Assembly: GCA_907165065.1 (NCBI GenBank)
Contig: OU015527.1
Coordinates: forward strand, 19,233,686-19,297,685
Direction of reading: 5' to 3'
DNA: 64,000 bases
Source of the DNA: Caprimulgus europaeus
Taxonomy: Eukaryota; Chordata; Aves; Caprimulgiformes; Caprimulgidae
In this document: positions 33,688 to 46,619 of the stretch, in pieces
Layout of the letters: every line of letters begins with the position of its first letter
How positions within the stretch are numbered: position 1 is the first letter of the stretch
Made by a program: the position numbers and the translations under genes
Notes under the pieces: generated by a model
What the model was told of the DNA's origin: nothing
The model's database searches: none
The model's input: only the letters and a program-made list of their open reading frames with translations

Positions 33688-35594
33688 ATGTATTTATCTT
33701 TAAATAAAGCTGCATATAATAATTCTATTTTACCCAGATTCTGGTGAAAATGCTAATAACTGGTAGGACGCAAATATAATTTTTATAGAATATGTGTACA
33801 TTCATATGTCTGGTGTTCGGTACCAGTTCTGACCTATATATCTGGTGGGAGGCACTGCAACCTCTACTGAAGAATGAGGAGCTCTCACTCATTCAGACTT
33901 ACCTCCTTTATTTGTGGCTCTTAATAGTACAAAATAAGTGTTCAAACACAACAGATTTAAGTGTGAAAATAAGCTTCTATGTTGGCAGAGATTTTAAAAT
34001 ACTGCCCTCGTGTCATAACAAGTTGCTTATTTGTGATATTATGAATAAGGTAAAAAATACATAAGCTAATATATATCTCCCAGGAAAACTACTTGACATC
34101 TTTAATGCTCAGATATTTCACAGAATATAACAGATCACATCACTGCTCTCCAAACCAGGCTAAGCACATGCAGCTTGGATCATAGTATTACCCCTCTTGG
34201 GTCTCAACAAACTGGTGCCCACAACAGACTGTTAAGTTAGCACTTGAAAGGTGTTCAGGCGAAGAGGCAATCAAGTACCACTTTACAAATATGTCCCTAT
34301 AAATCATATAATAATGCAAAAAATTGGGAGTGACTCCACCTAAGCCCATACAGTCTATACTTCCCACCTGATCCTCAGGTGAAGACACCATTTTCCTTAT
34401 CATCTTGCATCTGCCAGTGTCTTTGTCTGTATTTTCTCCAGAATGTTTGGTGTCTGACAATTCTGAATATTCATGCTGAGCAGAGGCAGGAAGTAATTTT
34501 CTCATGCATCTTGATTATTGATTACTTATCCCTGTAATAGATCGTGGCTAGCACACAGAAAAAGGAGAACCAATTCTGTTTTACAATACTGGCTGATTGT
34601 CAACGTTAGGTAGGAACAGATGATCTGTAGAGTCTTGTGCCTATGAGACAGTGGGAAGCAGGCACAGTAATGTTCCCAAAGTGCAGTGAATCAGGCCATT
34701 TTGTACAGGACCAAATTGTCATCTTGTCCCTATGCCAAGCAATTCCTGGTACTCTGCTGAGCACTAGTTAGTGTCAGCCTGCTGCTGTGCAGGACTACAT
34801 GCTGCAGTGTCTCATCAGTGGGCACTCAGAGTCAGGAGCCACTGGTTTTGTGCAGAGCTAAAATAAGTGCTCACGCATTAATAGCACATGTAATCTTTTT
34901 CCACCCATTCATGGCAGTTAAAACTGTTGAATTTGTTTTATCTATAACTATTGCGATGTCAAAAAATGAATTATTTCTGCTGTACAGATAAATATAATCT
35001 TTTTAAGCAGAATGACTGTAGATGACAGATGATAGGTTGTAGGATTCACAAGCATTTGGATAGCCCATTTGAAATTCTATTATACTAAAAGACTCACAAG
35101 CCAATACAAATTGCTTCTGACTGCAAACTAAATTATCATATGTCTTCTTGAGTTGATTAATGAGTCAGTTTTTTTTTAAAGTATCACATTAACTCTACTT
35201 ATTCTAATAAGATTAGTTTTCAGCCATTTCTAGAACTGTTTGCCTCTGCCCTTGAAAAACTGATGTTCAAACTTCTGCTGACTGGGGTGTTTGAAAAAGG
35301 AGAAATTAACCAGCATTATAAAAGGAGCATAAACAAGAAAATGCCTTAAAGTCCACTTTTCTGTTCTAGCTTTTGCTATGGATGTACCAAAATTTTAATG
35401 TAATCAAATATTCTATATGGAACATAAAAAGCATGAAATCATGTCTGGGAATGGAATTACGTACGTAGAGATTTCACAAGACAAACTATGTTGTGAAAAA
35501 TTTAAGAACTTCTAATGAAAGGAGGTGATAATCTCATATTTAACATGATGTCTAGGTTTCATGTGCTTGAAGCGGTTATCCAGAAAACCTCCTC

Positions 35595-35628
35595 TATTGT
35601 AAACTACAATGAAATGTAGTTTACAATA
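35595..35628. repeat. Perfect 14-bp hairpin, 6-nt loop
   Basis: TATTGTAAACTACA (35595-35608) pairs with TGTAGTTTACAATA (35615-35628) around the loop ATGAAA. No transposon termini or known ncRNA are seen. Confidence 0.85.
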
Positions 35629-35907
35629 ACAGTTACGTTTGATGCTGTAATCACTCTACATTTGTTAACTGCATTTGAAATGGTTGCAGAACAGGGATTA
35701 TGGACATTTACTTAGTCTGTTGTATTGAGAACTGTACAGTATTTTACCTGGGGGGAACTGAATTGATTCCATGTTGGATAAGAATTTAAAATAGTGTGGA
35801 CTACTCTTATACATCTAGTTTAATTATGAAAGGGTCATTACAAATTTGTGGTGCTCTTTTATTAATTTTATCACAACAATAAAGGAAATAAAAAAAGACA
35901 AAAAGAA

Positions 35908-36375
35908 GAACGCTTCAGGGATCTGCTTGGTCACGTACCATGGGATGAATTCCTGGAAGGAAGAGGGGTGCAGGACAGTTGGAACATACTCAAAGATCTC
36001 TTCCTCCAAGCCCAGGAGCGATGCATCCCTACAAAGAGGAAGGCAGGCAAAACCAGCAGGAGGCCTGCATGGATGGAAAGAAAGATCCTGAACAAACTTA
36101 GGATCAAGAGGGAAGCCTATAAAGGGTGGAAGGAAGGACAGGTAACCTGGGAAGAATACAGAGAAATTGCCTGAGAAGCCAGGGATCAGGTTAGGAAAGG
36201 CAAGGCCCTGACAGAATTAAATTTGGCCGGAGATGTCAAGGGCAACAAAAAAAGCTTATATAGGTATGCTGGGGAGAAAAGGAAAACTAGGGAAAATGTG
36301 GGCCCTCTCTGGAAGTCGACGGGAGACCTGGTCACCTGGGACACTGAGAAGGCTGAGGTGCTCAATGACTTCTAA
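35908..36375 (+). pseudogene. CR1 ORF2 linker remnant with a single internal stop
   Basis: The frame starting at 35908 (GAA CGC TTC) stays open for about 155 codons except for one TGA at 36172-36174, and ends at TAA near 36373-36375. It lacks the endonuclease and all catalytic reverse transcriptase motifs, so it cannot act alone. The near-intact frame suggests a moderately young insertion. Confidence 0.8.
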
Positions 36376-36377
36376 TA
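35908..36377 (+). mobile_element. Internal CR1 LINE fragment, pre-RT linker (copy G)
   Basis: This is the part of CR1 ORF2 between the endonuclease and the reverse transcriptase. It is recognised by the blocks VPWDEFLEGRGVQDSW, LQAQERCIP, RRPAWM, YKGWKEGQVTWEEYR, then NKKS and [11 protein letters not shown]. Both ends are missing. CR1 insertions normally keep the 3' end, so a later deletion or rearrangement removed it. Confidence 0.9.
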
Positions 36378-39300
36378 CTTTGTCATTATAAAGCCAATAA
36401 CGAAGATGCACATTCACAGAGTGGGAATCTTTGCTCTTACTTAATTTTCCTCTTAAGTGTATTTGTATCAGAATTTCATGTAAAGACAAAGAAAACAATA
36501 GAAAGAAAATGTAAGTTGTGTATTTTCTCAATTAATTGTAAAGACGGTTTATGTAAAACTTTATTGGTGAGAGACACTTCATTATACAGGTGAAGCATTA
36601 TATATTATGCTCTTCAATCAACATACATTTCCTGCACTTGTGTTGACCCACCTGCATTATACATAGGTAGATAATCTTTCAGTGCTGGCTCATATAATAG
36701 ATAATTGCTTATTGTATGGAACAGCGGTGTAGAATACAAGGTAAGTTTTCAATTTGGACTAGGGACATGCATTTAGTAGGAAAAGGAAGAGAGCAGGCAA
36801 AAAATGTGATGAACTTCATTTCCAGGTATAACGAGGACCTTCAAAGTGCGCTGTAGACACATGTGCTACTGTTTACATAGGTAAAGCTGATGTTTTTGTG
36901 GGGAATCTTCAGAAGTCTTTACCCCTAATTCTACAAAGTAGTATTCACATAAAATATTTGTATTCTATAGGCTAAACCTTTCCAGAGTGTGCAGGCAGGA
37001 CAATGAAATCAATATTTGCTCTATGGAATGTGCAAGTCTGTCAGGAATTGAAATTGAAAGAGATGTAAATATACACCTAAAGAGTCTAAGCCTTTTCATT
37101 TTATTTTAGCTGCTGAGCCAGGTTCAGTTACGTTCTGTGAGTTATTAAAACAAACAGAGGACAAAAATGGAGGATGTTTTCAATCAGACTGAAATAATAA
37201 ATAAGAGTGGCTGTGTCTTGTACATCAATTGTTGTACCAAAAATTGCTATTTGCCTTTTTGTAGACCTGAATATTTAAAATGCACATTTTTAAGGTAAAA
37301 ATATTGCATCCTAATCAGAGAAAAATGTCTCTTTTTTTTTTTCCCTTGGAAAGTAATAAATTTTTACAAAGAGTCCTTGTATAAAAGCATATGTTGACCT
37401 TGTAGTACATGAAAGGTAAATTGCTGACAGTAACAGTACCAAATTTTCACCCTGAAGCATTCTAATAATATATTATCTCTGTTGCTAAATTAACACATCT
37501 CCATACCTTTATTTTTAGATTTCAAAACCTGGCACAGTATATTGTAAAATAAATCTAACTTGTAAAATAAGAAGACTTTAAAGAAAAGAAAGATTTTACT
37601 TCTAATACAACCATTGAAGTCCTTAGTAGTAGTTAAATTCATAAGCATACTTTATTCTAGCTTCAACACATAGCTTTAAAATATAATATATGTTCCTCTT
37701 CTCTCCTCTTTCATGCTTTTGTACAGCCTTACGTTTAATAAGTGTATTTCAGTGACATATTTTCCCACCAACAACATGAGAACAGCCATCCTTTTCCATG
37801 CTGAGGTCTACAAGCCAACTGAATGAACAGAAAGTGACAACTTATTTAGTGATTGTTCACTGAACTTCAGTGACACAACATCAGGGTTCAGGCACATGAA
37901 GACACCACAAAAATGGTCCTCTTTCTAGACCAATTATTACTTCTGTGTGTTTCTGCTGTGGTGTATTCTGCTTCATGGTTTTCACCTGTTCTTCAAGCAA
38001 AACTTTTTATTCTAATCTCAGCACTGTTGAGTATCTGTAAGTTTTATCTGTGAGAATCAGATATGTCTTCATACGAAAATTACACCAAAATTCAGATTAC
38101 ATTGCTCTCTTTTTTAACTTGAGTGGGTAGTTTTACAGGGCTTTGAAAATTACATTTCAAAAGCTAAATAAAACATAAATTCATATAGTAATAATGCCCT
38201 CTAGTTAGTCAGCAAGAACTACCTGTAACTGAACACAGTACAGTTTGAATCTTAATTATACTTTTCAGTTATAAAATTTCATATTACTAATGAGAATGTA
38301 ATTTACATAGTAAGTGCACAAAGAGAATATAAGTAACAAAAACATGTACACCTGAACTTTTAGAAGTCCCTAATGCTTAGCAAAGTGTAAATTAATATTG
38401 AAGTAAGAGCTTTCAGTCATCATATGTTGGCTAGTAGAAACTATATTTAGGAATGTTTTATGTCCCTTGAAAGAGAAGAGCAGGTACATCTGAGGGTAAG
38501 AATTATAAAAAAAGCTACTTGAAAAATTATTCTAGTGCAACAAGATTGTCTGCTGGTGTTTCAGGGTTTGATTTCTTTTTCTTTAAAGAAATAACTTTTT
38601 TATAGTAGAAAGCTGGCTGAAACAGTGTGTAACATTTGAGTATTCAGAGCTATGCAGTTTCAGGCATGTTTCTATAAAAAAGGAAAATATACTTATTGTA
38701 TATCTATTTTGAAGTTAATTGCTTTTCTGTAGTCTTCATTTGACTATTTCAGTAATAACTTTCCATTTCTCTCTCTCTAAATTTATCATTGCTTGCATAC
38801 TCTACAGTACATGGCTTTACTCAGAATCTTTCTGAAAGGAGCAATGAATTAGTCTGATGCAAACTGAAAGATCACACAGCAAATGATGCAGCTGGGAGTT
38901 CAGTGTCAATGTAAAAAGGGGTGATACTACAAGACATCTCGTCATTTATTTATCTCTACAAATAGAAGGATGATTTTGTAATTTAGGGCTTGAGTTAAAA
39001 ATGGAGTGAAGCAATGGCTGAGGATAAACCAAAAATTATTTTTGAGTGGACATGCAAATACTCCAGGCACAGACAAAAGCTGCACTTGTTCAGCTGTGCA
39101 AGTGCCTGTTCAGCCAAGCATTTCCTGGGTTTCTGAACCATGGAGTCAGCTTGCATCATTTTTCAACTTAGCTGTGTTTGACTACAGATCTGCATGTGAC
39201 AATAACACAGCATAGTCACATTGAAATATAGAGAGCTAATGATTCTTTGATCTGAGTCAGGAAATAGAAGGGAAGTAGTATAGAGTTTAGAATAGAAAAC

Positions 39301-40529
39301 CTCACATAACTCTTAGAAAAAGGGATTATGCATAGCTTTGGCAGCAAAAATATAGCAGATTCATGTTGCATAGTCCATTCAGCAAACTAGACCTTTCATT
39401 CTCTTTTCTAAAGTTTCCTTGATATTCTGCACCACGTGATACTTATCAGGGGGCTGCCATGACTATGTATGTGGTGCAATTACAGAAGAAACCTAGTGAG
39501 AGGAGTGATGTTGTGCAGAAGAACAGTATGTCCATTGCCAACAGTTTTTTCTCAGGCATTGTGGAAGTAACACTGAATTTTTGTCAACAGTTCATTTTTA
39601 CAATTCATCCTCTCTCCTTTTGGAGAAGATTTTAAGAAGAAAAATTGGTTGTTGGGTTGCTTTTTTTGTTTGCTTGTTTGTTTGTTTGGTTTTTAATTTG
39701 AAGAGAAATAAGATGGCTGGTTTAGTTTTAGTCATACTTCAAATATTCTAGCTGCATAAGTTATAAAATATTTATTCTTGTACACACACAGATTGTCCCA
39801 TGATATAGAAAAGAAAAGTCTGTATCACAATTAACAGGCATGAAGGTTAGTACCTGGCAGCAAGATGGTATGATGGTATAACAGTATCTCTTTTCTCATG
39901 TCTTGAAAAAAGATTCTATATTGGTATGATATCCTTGCTTTTAAGGATTTCTTAAGTAAAATTAAAGAAGAAACAATGTTTACCACTTAATTATATCTTA
40001 TCAGGATTAGTAAACTCAGACCCTCACTGGCAGGTCACAGACTGTCTAGGTTGAGTCATGCATTACTGTCCTTGGCAGCCTGGTTCTACACAGTGAGTCA
40101 TATTCTAAACAGGATGTGGGTGGGATCACAGCATCCCACTCTGATGAAAAATAGCTCTTCTGTTTATTTGCCAATTTCCATATGTGTAAAGGGTACAGAC
40201 CTCTTGCTCTTCCAAGGGAGCAAGTACTGTGTTATGTCCAGGGAGACTTTGAAGCAGTTTATGGTGGGGAAGGTAAAGGAGGACAGTAAATTAGAAGAAA
40301 AAAATCTTCAGCCATTGTGCAGAAATTTGCTTTCCAACCCCACTACTCTATTAGATAAATAGTTGAGCACAACAGAGAAGGAATAAGTGTTATCCTAGCT
40401 GTGTCTGTTAGCTAAAATAACACAGTGAGAGCACAGTTAGAGCTTAGTATTGGAAATCTCCCAGAGTAAGGAAGAAGCAGACAATTAAAGTGACTTCAGA
40501 CTTGTGAGACGGTGTGTGGGATACTGGTA
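36378..40529. other. Unassigned AT-rich sequence
   Basis: No gene or repeat family is recognised, apart from the (TTTG)n run near 39661-39694. The frame at 40051-40362 has no recognised domain. Confidence 0.55.
39661..39694. repeat. (TTTG)n simple repeat
   Basis: A T7 run is followed by interrupted TTTG units. Confidence 0.85.
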
Positions 40530-41022
40530 TACTTGGAGCAATCCAGTGCAAAAAGGGCACTGACAGACTGAGTCAAGTCCAGCAGGCACCACCGAACTGG
40601 TCAGAGAGCTGGAGCACATGAGATACAAGGAAAGTCTGAAAGGTTGATCTGGTTATTGTGAGGATGGAAAAGCTAAGGACAGGGATGTGTGTCTTCCTGT
40701 TGTCTAAAACTTCCTAATGAGCAGTTATAGATAAGACAAGAGCCAGACTCTTCTGGCAGTTGCATAGCTGAAGGACAAGAAGCAATTGACATGAATTGCA
40801 GTAAAGGAAAATCTAACTAAGCATTGTAGGGGAGGGGGATTGTGAAGAGGGTAGTTAAGCACAGGAACAGATTAGCAGTGGAGACGATGGAATTTCCATC
40901 CCTGGAGATGTTTACATCTCAGCTGGGCAAGGTGATGAATAATGTGCTCTAACTAGGCAACTAGTCCTGTTCTGAGGTGTGGATTGGAATAGATCACTTC
41001 TGACCTGAGCCATTCTCTGATT
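40530..41022 (+). mobile_element. Very old CR1 LINE 3' fragment (copy H)
   Basis: Decayed but ordered CR1 landmarks can be followed: GTCAGAGAGCTGGAGCACAT, AGCCAGACTCTTCTGGCAG, CATCCCTGGAGATGTTTACA, GGCAACTAGTCCTGTTCTGA, TGGATTGGAATAGATCACTT and a degenerate end GAGCCATTCTCTGATT. The coding frame is gone. The upstream limit is uncertain. Confidence 0.65.
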
Positions 41023-43561
41023 AGCCTACTGTTGGTAAAATTTTGACCCTCTTAAAATACTGAAATGCTCCATATGGTTACATTAATAAAGTCATATACC
41101 AACAAAATCATTTTTAGAAATATAATTGTCAGAGAATACCTGAAGGACACCAGGAAATATATTTAAGTATGATTTATATGCAAAGGAAGTAAAAAGTCAC
41201 AAATGAGAACACCTCTGCATAATGATATGTTTTAGTAAAATACATCATGTTGACACCAATTAAAATGTAACATATTGGCACAAATAAAGTAATCATTGAT
41301 TAAACAGTGTTCAAACTGTCAGGATCTCATGAGGAAAGATATTTTGTATGCTTCATTACCCTGTACACAGTATCAACTTCTGTGTTTCACTGCATGTGTT
41401 CTGGTAGTTTTGAGAAGAAATGAAAACCTGCTTTCTCCTGTCATATTAATAATGACACTGCAGTATTTTTATGTTTGTATCTATTGACACATTTTCAGCA
41501 GCAGCAGATATGACATAAAGATGGAAAGTCTAGGATTTTATTTGGTGCCACCTGTTATGCTTCTAGGAAGATTACATCCATGTTTGTGTTTGCTAGCAGT
41601 AAGGGTTGTGCCACTTTGTAGTCCTAGGTTTGTGCAAAACATATGTATACATATCTGTATCTAACAGGCTTCAGTACTGCCATCCCAGATTACCTGGCTA
41701 TTATGAAGAGATCCCACACTTGTAGAGAGGAAAACACAAGAGGATCTTAAGGAAAATGTGTTTTCCTCTAGAGGGGAAGGACCATGGACCAAACAGAAGT
41801 TGAATATGGTAGAGTCACATGCTGTAGTAGCATCATAAATAAACTTCAAGTTTCGTAGAGTGCATGCCATAATAACCACAACACATACCTTCTATATTGC
41901 TTTAGAGTGTACTTTAAAAGTTTTTCCAGCACAGAACTCATGTTTTTCAAAACCTTAGTGGTGACTGGTCTCACTACAATCTCCAAAAGCATTCAAAATG
42001 CAAGCGCCCTTACTAAAACCCAAGCTTTCCCAGCAGCTGAAATTACATTTCATTTAATTCTATAGAAGAACTTAAAATGAACTTTTGCATCATGTTTTCT
42101 GGTTGAAAAAAGCAATTTTTTTGTGAACTAAAGAATCTGAATTACCATATTTAGTTACACAGGTGCGTAACTATTAGGAGATTAGTTGTCAGAATCTCAT
42201 TGAAGGCAGGAGGACTCTAGGAAGACTTCAGCATTTTGGTGCCTTTAGGAAGAATGGATAGTGGTGCTGAAGTGTTTCTCTCTCTTAAATTACTACCAAC
42301 TACTTTTTACTGAAGGACAGAAATTGAGAAATCATAGAGAAACTGTCATTAAAAATTATATGCTATGTTAAGCTTCCTGCAATAGCAACACCTATTATTC
42401 TGATGTATATTTAGTTTTGAAAAAAATGCATTCAAAAGCTCTACATTCTCTACAAACTGCATTCTCTCTCTTAAAAAAAAAAAAATATTAATATCTCTCA
42501 TGCACTATAAGGGAAGGTAAGTTTTTCTGGAATAAGGCTTACCCTATTTCTAAAAAATAATGTTAAACATTCACATTACTTTAGAAATTTCATCAGAAAA
42601 AAATTTACACAGCCATCCTAAACAGCATACAGCTTTAGCTTCAGTGTTTAGACATCTGCAGAAGAAAGTTATTTTAATAATAGCCCAGGTATTTTAATTT
42701 CACTTAACTGAATAAGGCATATCTTTATTATTTATTTGGTTTTCTTTTACAGAAATTATTTGGTTTCAGAAAAATCAGGTGAAAGGTTGTGTTTGTCCTA
42801 GTTTGATATTTGCCAACATCTATAGTCCGGTGACATGCAAGTACAGCCTGGATTAATTTCACAAAATTGCCTATTTTGTTTGCTTTTGGAAATGTCAAAC
42901 CCATATCAGTCATACTACATTGTTTTAGTCATTTTTGACTGTTCAGTTTCTAACCATATTCTGTTCTTTGTAATGGGTTTTGTGCTAAACATTTTTACTT
43001 TTGCATACTATAGATACGCTATAATATTGTAATACAAAATGCTGAAAGAAAGGTCTCTGGAGAAGGTCTGAGGCTTTTTTGTACTCAAAAAAATACTACA
43101 GTTATTATGCTAGTCAGCTATACTAAGATTCATAGATCAATGTACAAATTACTTTGGTTTTGCTTCTGTCTATAAAAATCTCCAAGTTCTCTTACTAAGG
43201 ATAACAACTGCAGACAAGTTCATAATCTGATACCTTTTAAAAAAAAAAAAAATTAGGATTATTTTGGTTTCCCAGAAAAATTAGGATTGTGCTGTCATAC
43301 TCTTTTGAGTGCTGGCTGCTTCCCTCTGTCAGTACCACACTAGTAACTTTCAAATACTTTTTCAGAAGATGTTCCAGGTATATGATGCTTGTGTAACTTG
43401 TGGAAGCCATCATACAGATTAGGAATTAAGCCCAAATGCGTACTTGCTGAGAGAAACACTGAAATTTTGTATTTTTTCAACTAGTATTTTTTCTGTTTGA
43501 CCTACTGGCTGATTATCTGATGTAATTATGAGTCATTATCCTTCATTTAAGTAATACATGC
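41023..43561. other. Unassigned AT-rich sequence
   Basis: No gene or element is recognised. A-tracts occur at 42473-42485 and 43239-43252. Confidence 0.6.
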
Positions 43562-43752
43562 TGTGGTGGGTTGACCCTGACTAGAGGCCGGATGCCCACC
43601 AAAGCCCACTCTATCACTCCCCGCCCTTCTCAACTGAGCAGGGGGAGAAAAATATAGCTAAAAGCTTGTGGGTGGAGATAAGGATGGAGAGAGATCACTC
43701 ACAGTTACTGGCACGGGCAAAATAGACTCAATTTGGGGGAAAAAAGATTTAC

Positions 43753-43758
43753 TTTATT
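43753..43758 (-). promoter_or_regulatory. LTR poly(A) signal AATAAA (minus strand)
   Basis: TTTATT on the plus strand reads AATAAA on the LTR's own strand. It lies about 80 bp before the shared U5 motif, the expected position. Confidence 0.5.
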
Positions 43759-43929
43759 ACCAATCAAAATCAGAGGAGAATGAGAAGTAAAACCAAATCT
43801 TAAAACACCTCCTCCACCCCTCCCTTCCTCCCGGGCTTAACTTCTCTCCCGACTTCCACCTCCTCCTCCCAGCGGCACAGGGGGACAGGGAACGGGATTG
43901 GGGTCAGTTCATCACACATTGTTTCTGCC

Positions 43930-44370
43930 GCTGCTTCCTCCTCAGGGGGAGGACTCCTTCCCCTGCACCAGCGTGGGGTCCCTCTCACAGGAGACAGTCC
44001 TCCACCAACTTCTCCAACATGAGTCCTTCCCATGACTGACAGTTCTTTATGAACTGCTTTAGCATGGGTCCATTCCATGGGGTGCAGTCCTTCAGGAAGG
44101 GACTGCTCCAGCGTGGGTCCCCTGTGGGGTCCCAAGTCCTGCCAGCAAACCTGCTCCAGCGTGGGCATCTCTCTCCACGGGCTACAGGTCCTGACAGGAT
44201 CCTGCTCCAGCACGGGCTTCCCGCGGGGTCACAGCCTCCTTCGGGCATCCACCTGCTCCAGTGTGGGGTCCTTCATGGGCTACTGATGGTCATCTGCTCC
44301 ACCACGGACCTCCATGGACTGCAGGGGGACAGCCTGCCTCACCATGGTCTTCACCACAGGCTGCAGGAGA
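43930..44370. repeat. GC-rich minisatellite inside the LTR
   Basis: About a dozen imperfect units of roughly 30 bp share a CTGCTCCAGC(G/A)(T/C)GGG core alternating with (C/A)(A/C)CGGGG-(T/C)(T/C)ACAG-like segments. It is homologous to 5160-5480, where the array is shorter because the LTR is truncated. Confidence 0.8.
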
Positions 44371-44712
44371 ATCTCTGCTCTGGTGCCTGGAGCACCGCCT
44401 GCCCCTCCTTCTTCACTGACCTTGGTGTCTGTGGAGTTGTTTTCTCTTACATCTTCTCACTCCTCTCTCCAGCTGCAAAGTGTGCAGCTTTTTTTTTTCC
44501 CCTCTTGTCCTTTTTTTTCTTAATTCTGTTATCACAGAGGCGTTACTGATGGGCTCGGACTTGGCCAGTGGCGGGTCCGTTCTTGTAGCCAGCTGGCATT
44601 GGCTGTGTTGGGTTGGACATGGGGGAAGCTTCTGGCAGCTTCTCTCACAGAAGCCACCCCATGTCCCCCCCCTCCAGATGCTACCAAAACCTTGCCACGC
44701 AAACCAAATACA

Positions 44713-46308
44713 CATGTATTGTGAATAACAGATGAATCCTGAGATACACAAAGGATACTTGAAGGATTATTGCCATAACTGCAGTAATACTAGGGGTCAA
44801 GCTAGCTAGTGAAAAATAGCTTTACACTATGAAACATTTATTTTGCCATTGAGTGATAGACACGCATCCTATACTGCTTCTCTGTCCAAGGTGGTGTGGT
44901 GCATTAGTCAAGCTCCGTGCCTTAGAACCTAATATAGTCACAGCTGGGTTATTAATTCATGTTTCTAAAAAGGATGTACATAAATGATGTAACAACTTTG
45001 AAATATCCTTTGTTTATCTATTAATGAATAATTTCTGTGAAGAATTCTTTAAAGTTTTTACGTCTAGAATAAAGAACAGTTAATGAATAACTGAGATTCT
45101 CTTGTCAGTAATAGATCTCTCTAGATGTGAAGCTTCTCATACATTATATTTTTAAGACCAGTCTACTTTTAATAGTTTTTCAGTAAATATAAAAATCCTG
45201 TAACATCTTGCCCATGACAAACACTTTTGGCACTGAACAACAGTTTTCAGGGTAGCAAGCAGGTCAGATTCCTACATGACCACAGGCAAAGAGCTTACAT
45301 TTAATTTTAAACTCATGTATTAGTTTGTACAGTTCAAATTTCATATACCAGAAGATTAAATTTGGCTCAATGAAAAGTATACAGAATTTTAATTAGGGAG
45401 TTTAGTAAATTATATATTTTTCTTGATTTTTTTTTTTTTGCTTCTCATGCTTTTATCTATCTTCTTTGACAGCTTTTCCTTCATATGAAAACATTGGATT
45501 TTGGTTTTTTTTCATACTGTAAAAAGTATAGGAAAGGCCTGAAAACTTAAGAATCCTTATTCATTATGAATCAAAATTTTGAAAGTTTATTACAGTGCCT
45601 GACTGTTTCCCTGGAAGAGATAAGTTTATTGTTAGGCTTTCATGATTATTTTTGAAAAGTAATATCTGAAGTTTCTTCCTTGAGCTCTGATGCATTAACT
45701 ATTTTGCTTGATATAGAAAAACAGATGTTTGTATTTGCTACATGAAGAGTCTTTAGATGCTTTGCCTTGGGTGAAAACAATCCGCACAAAGAAAGCAGCA
45801 GCTATTAACCTCATTCCATTCCCCTCATTGTTTTTACATCAGCCTCCTGATGCTATCATTTTATGATGCTGTGCATTGATAATTCCTATTTCTTTTTAAA
45901 ATGTTAATTAGAAAAAAAGAAGCTTTCCTGGCATTTATTTTGCAGGTAAATATATTTTAATTATGTGGACAGAAAATGGTAATTGCCAGGAATAAATGTA
46001 CTGTTCTAGTTGTGAGGCAGTCTGGCCTTTCTGACAGGTAAATTAAGTAGTTAGATAGGAATATACTGGCTTTCAGAACTTTAAATGAGTAGGTTTTGTC
46101 TATGTTCATGTTAATTCATATCTGAAAATAAAATAAAAAATACATATATTTTAGGTGCAATTTAAGTGTGAAAACAGTTTTAACATACAAGGTTTTTGTC
46201 TTAAGAGGCAAATGTGCCATTGAAGTATCTAGTTCCGTGACTTTTTCATTATTTTAACTTGAAATCAATTAGATCATTGCGAGAATTACGTGACTAGGAT
46301 TCTACAAA

Positions 46309-46351
<43 letters not shown>

Positions 46352-46619
46352 ATCTTTGAAGGCCTACTGCAATGATTCAGTCAAAGACTAGAAAGCTGAT
46401 TTAAACCTAATTTGATCTTGGTTATAAACTGTCATTGTATTTCAGTAACTGTGTATTCAGACAAGGCCGGTAGTCACAATTTTTATCCATTAGTGCATAA
46501 ACAGTAATACAACATTTCTTTTATATATTTATGTGTGTGTGTGCACATGAATCTGTCTGTGACTTAGTTACTTTAATAAAATTCACTTGTACATATAGAA
46601 TTGCATTGCTTTGCATTGC
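44713..46619. other. Unassigned AT-rich sequence
   Basis: Simple repeats are the only features: (AAAT)n at 46306-46353 and (TG)n at 46531-46546. Confidence 0.6.
46306..46353. repeat. (AAAT)12 microsatellite
   Basis: Twelve perfect AAAT units, the longest perfect microsatellite in the window and probably polymorphic. Confidence 0.97.

Larger units (their letters stand above)
30413..35907. other. Unassigned AT-rich sequence
   Basis: No gene or transposable element is recognised in 5.5 kb. Landmarks are a 23-nt palindrome at 33665-33687 and a hairpin at 35595-35628. Open frames at 32597-32917, 33792-34064 and 34188-34505 (minus) have no recognised motif. Confidence 0.55.
43562..44712 (-). mobile_element. 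Full-length ERV LTR (1.15 kb), minus orientation, solo
   Basis: The plus strand runs from TGTGGTGGGTTGACCCTGAC to CCACGCAAACCAAATACA, so the element itself reads TGTATTTGG...CCCACCACA. The flanks CATGC (43557-43561) and CATGT (44713-44717) match at four of five bases and probably are a worn target duplication. Minus-strand features include AATAAA (43753-43758), a U5 motif CTTATCTCCACCC, and a central GC-rich repeat array. Its length exceeds the other LTRs mainly because of that array. Open frames across it (43800-44213 minus, 44049-44549 plus) follow the repeats and are not genes. No internal retroviral region adjoins it. Confidence 0.92.

Noticed and set aside
43800-44213. 137-residue minus-strand open frame
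   Set aside because: Same LTR minisatellite, other strand; no known domain and no retroviral gene similarity.
44049-44549. 166-residue plus-strand open frame, the second longest in the window
   Set aside because: It follows the GC-rich minisatellite of an LTR; overlapping frames on both strands are equally open and have repeat-like composition.
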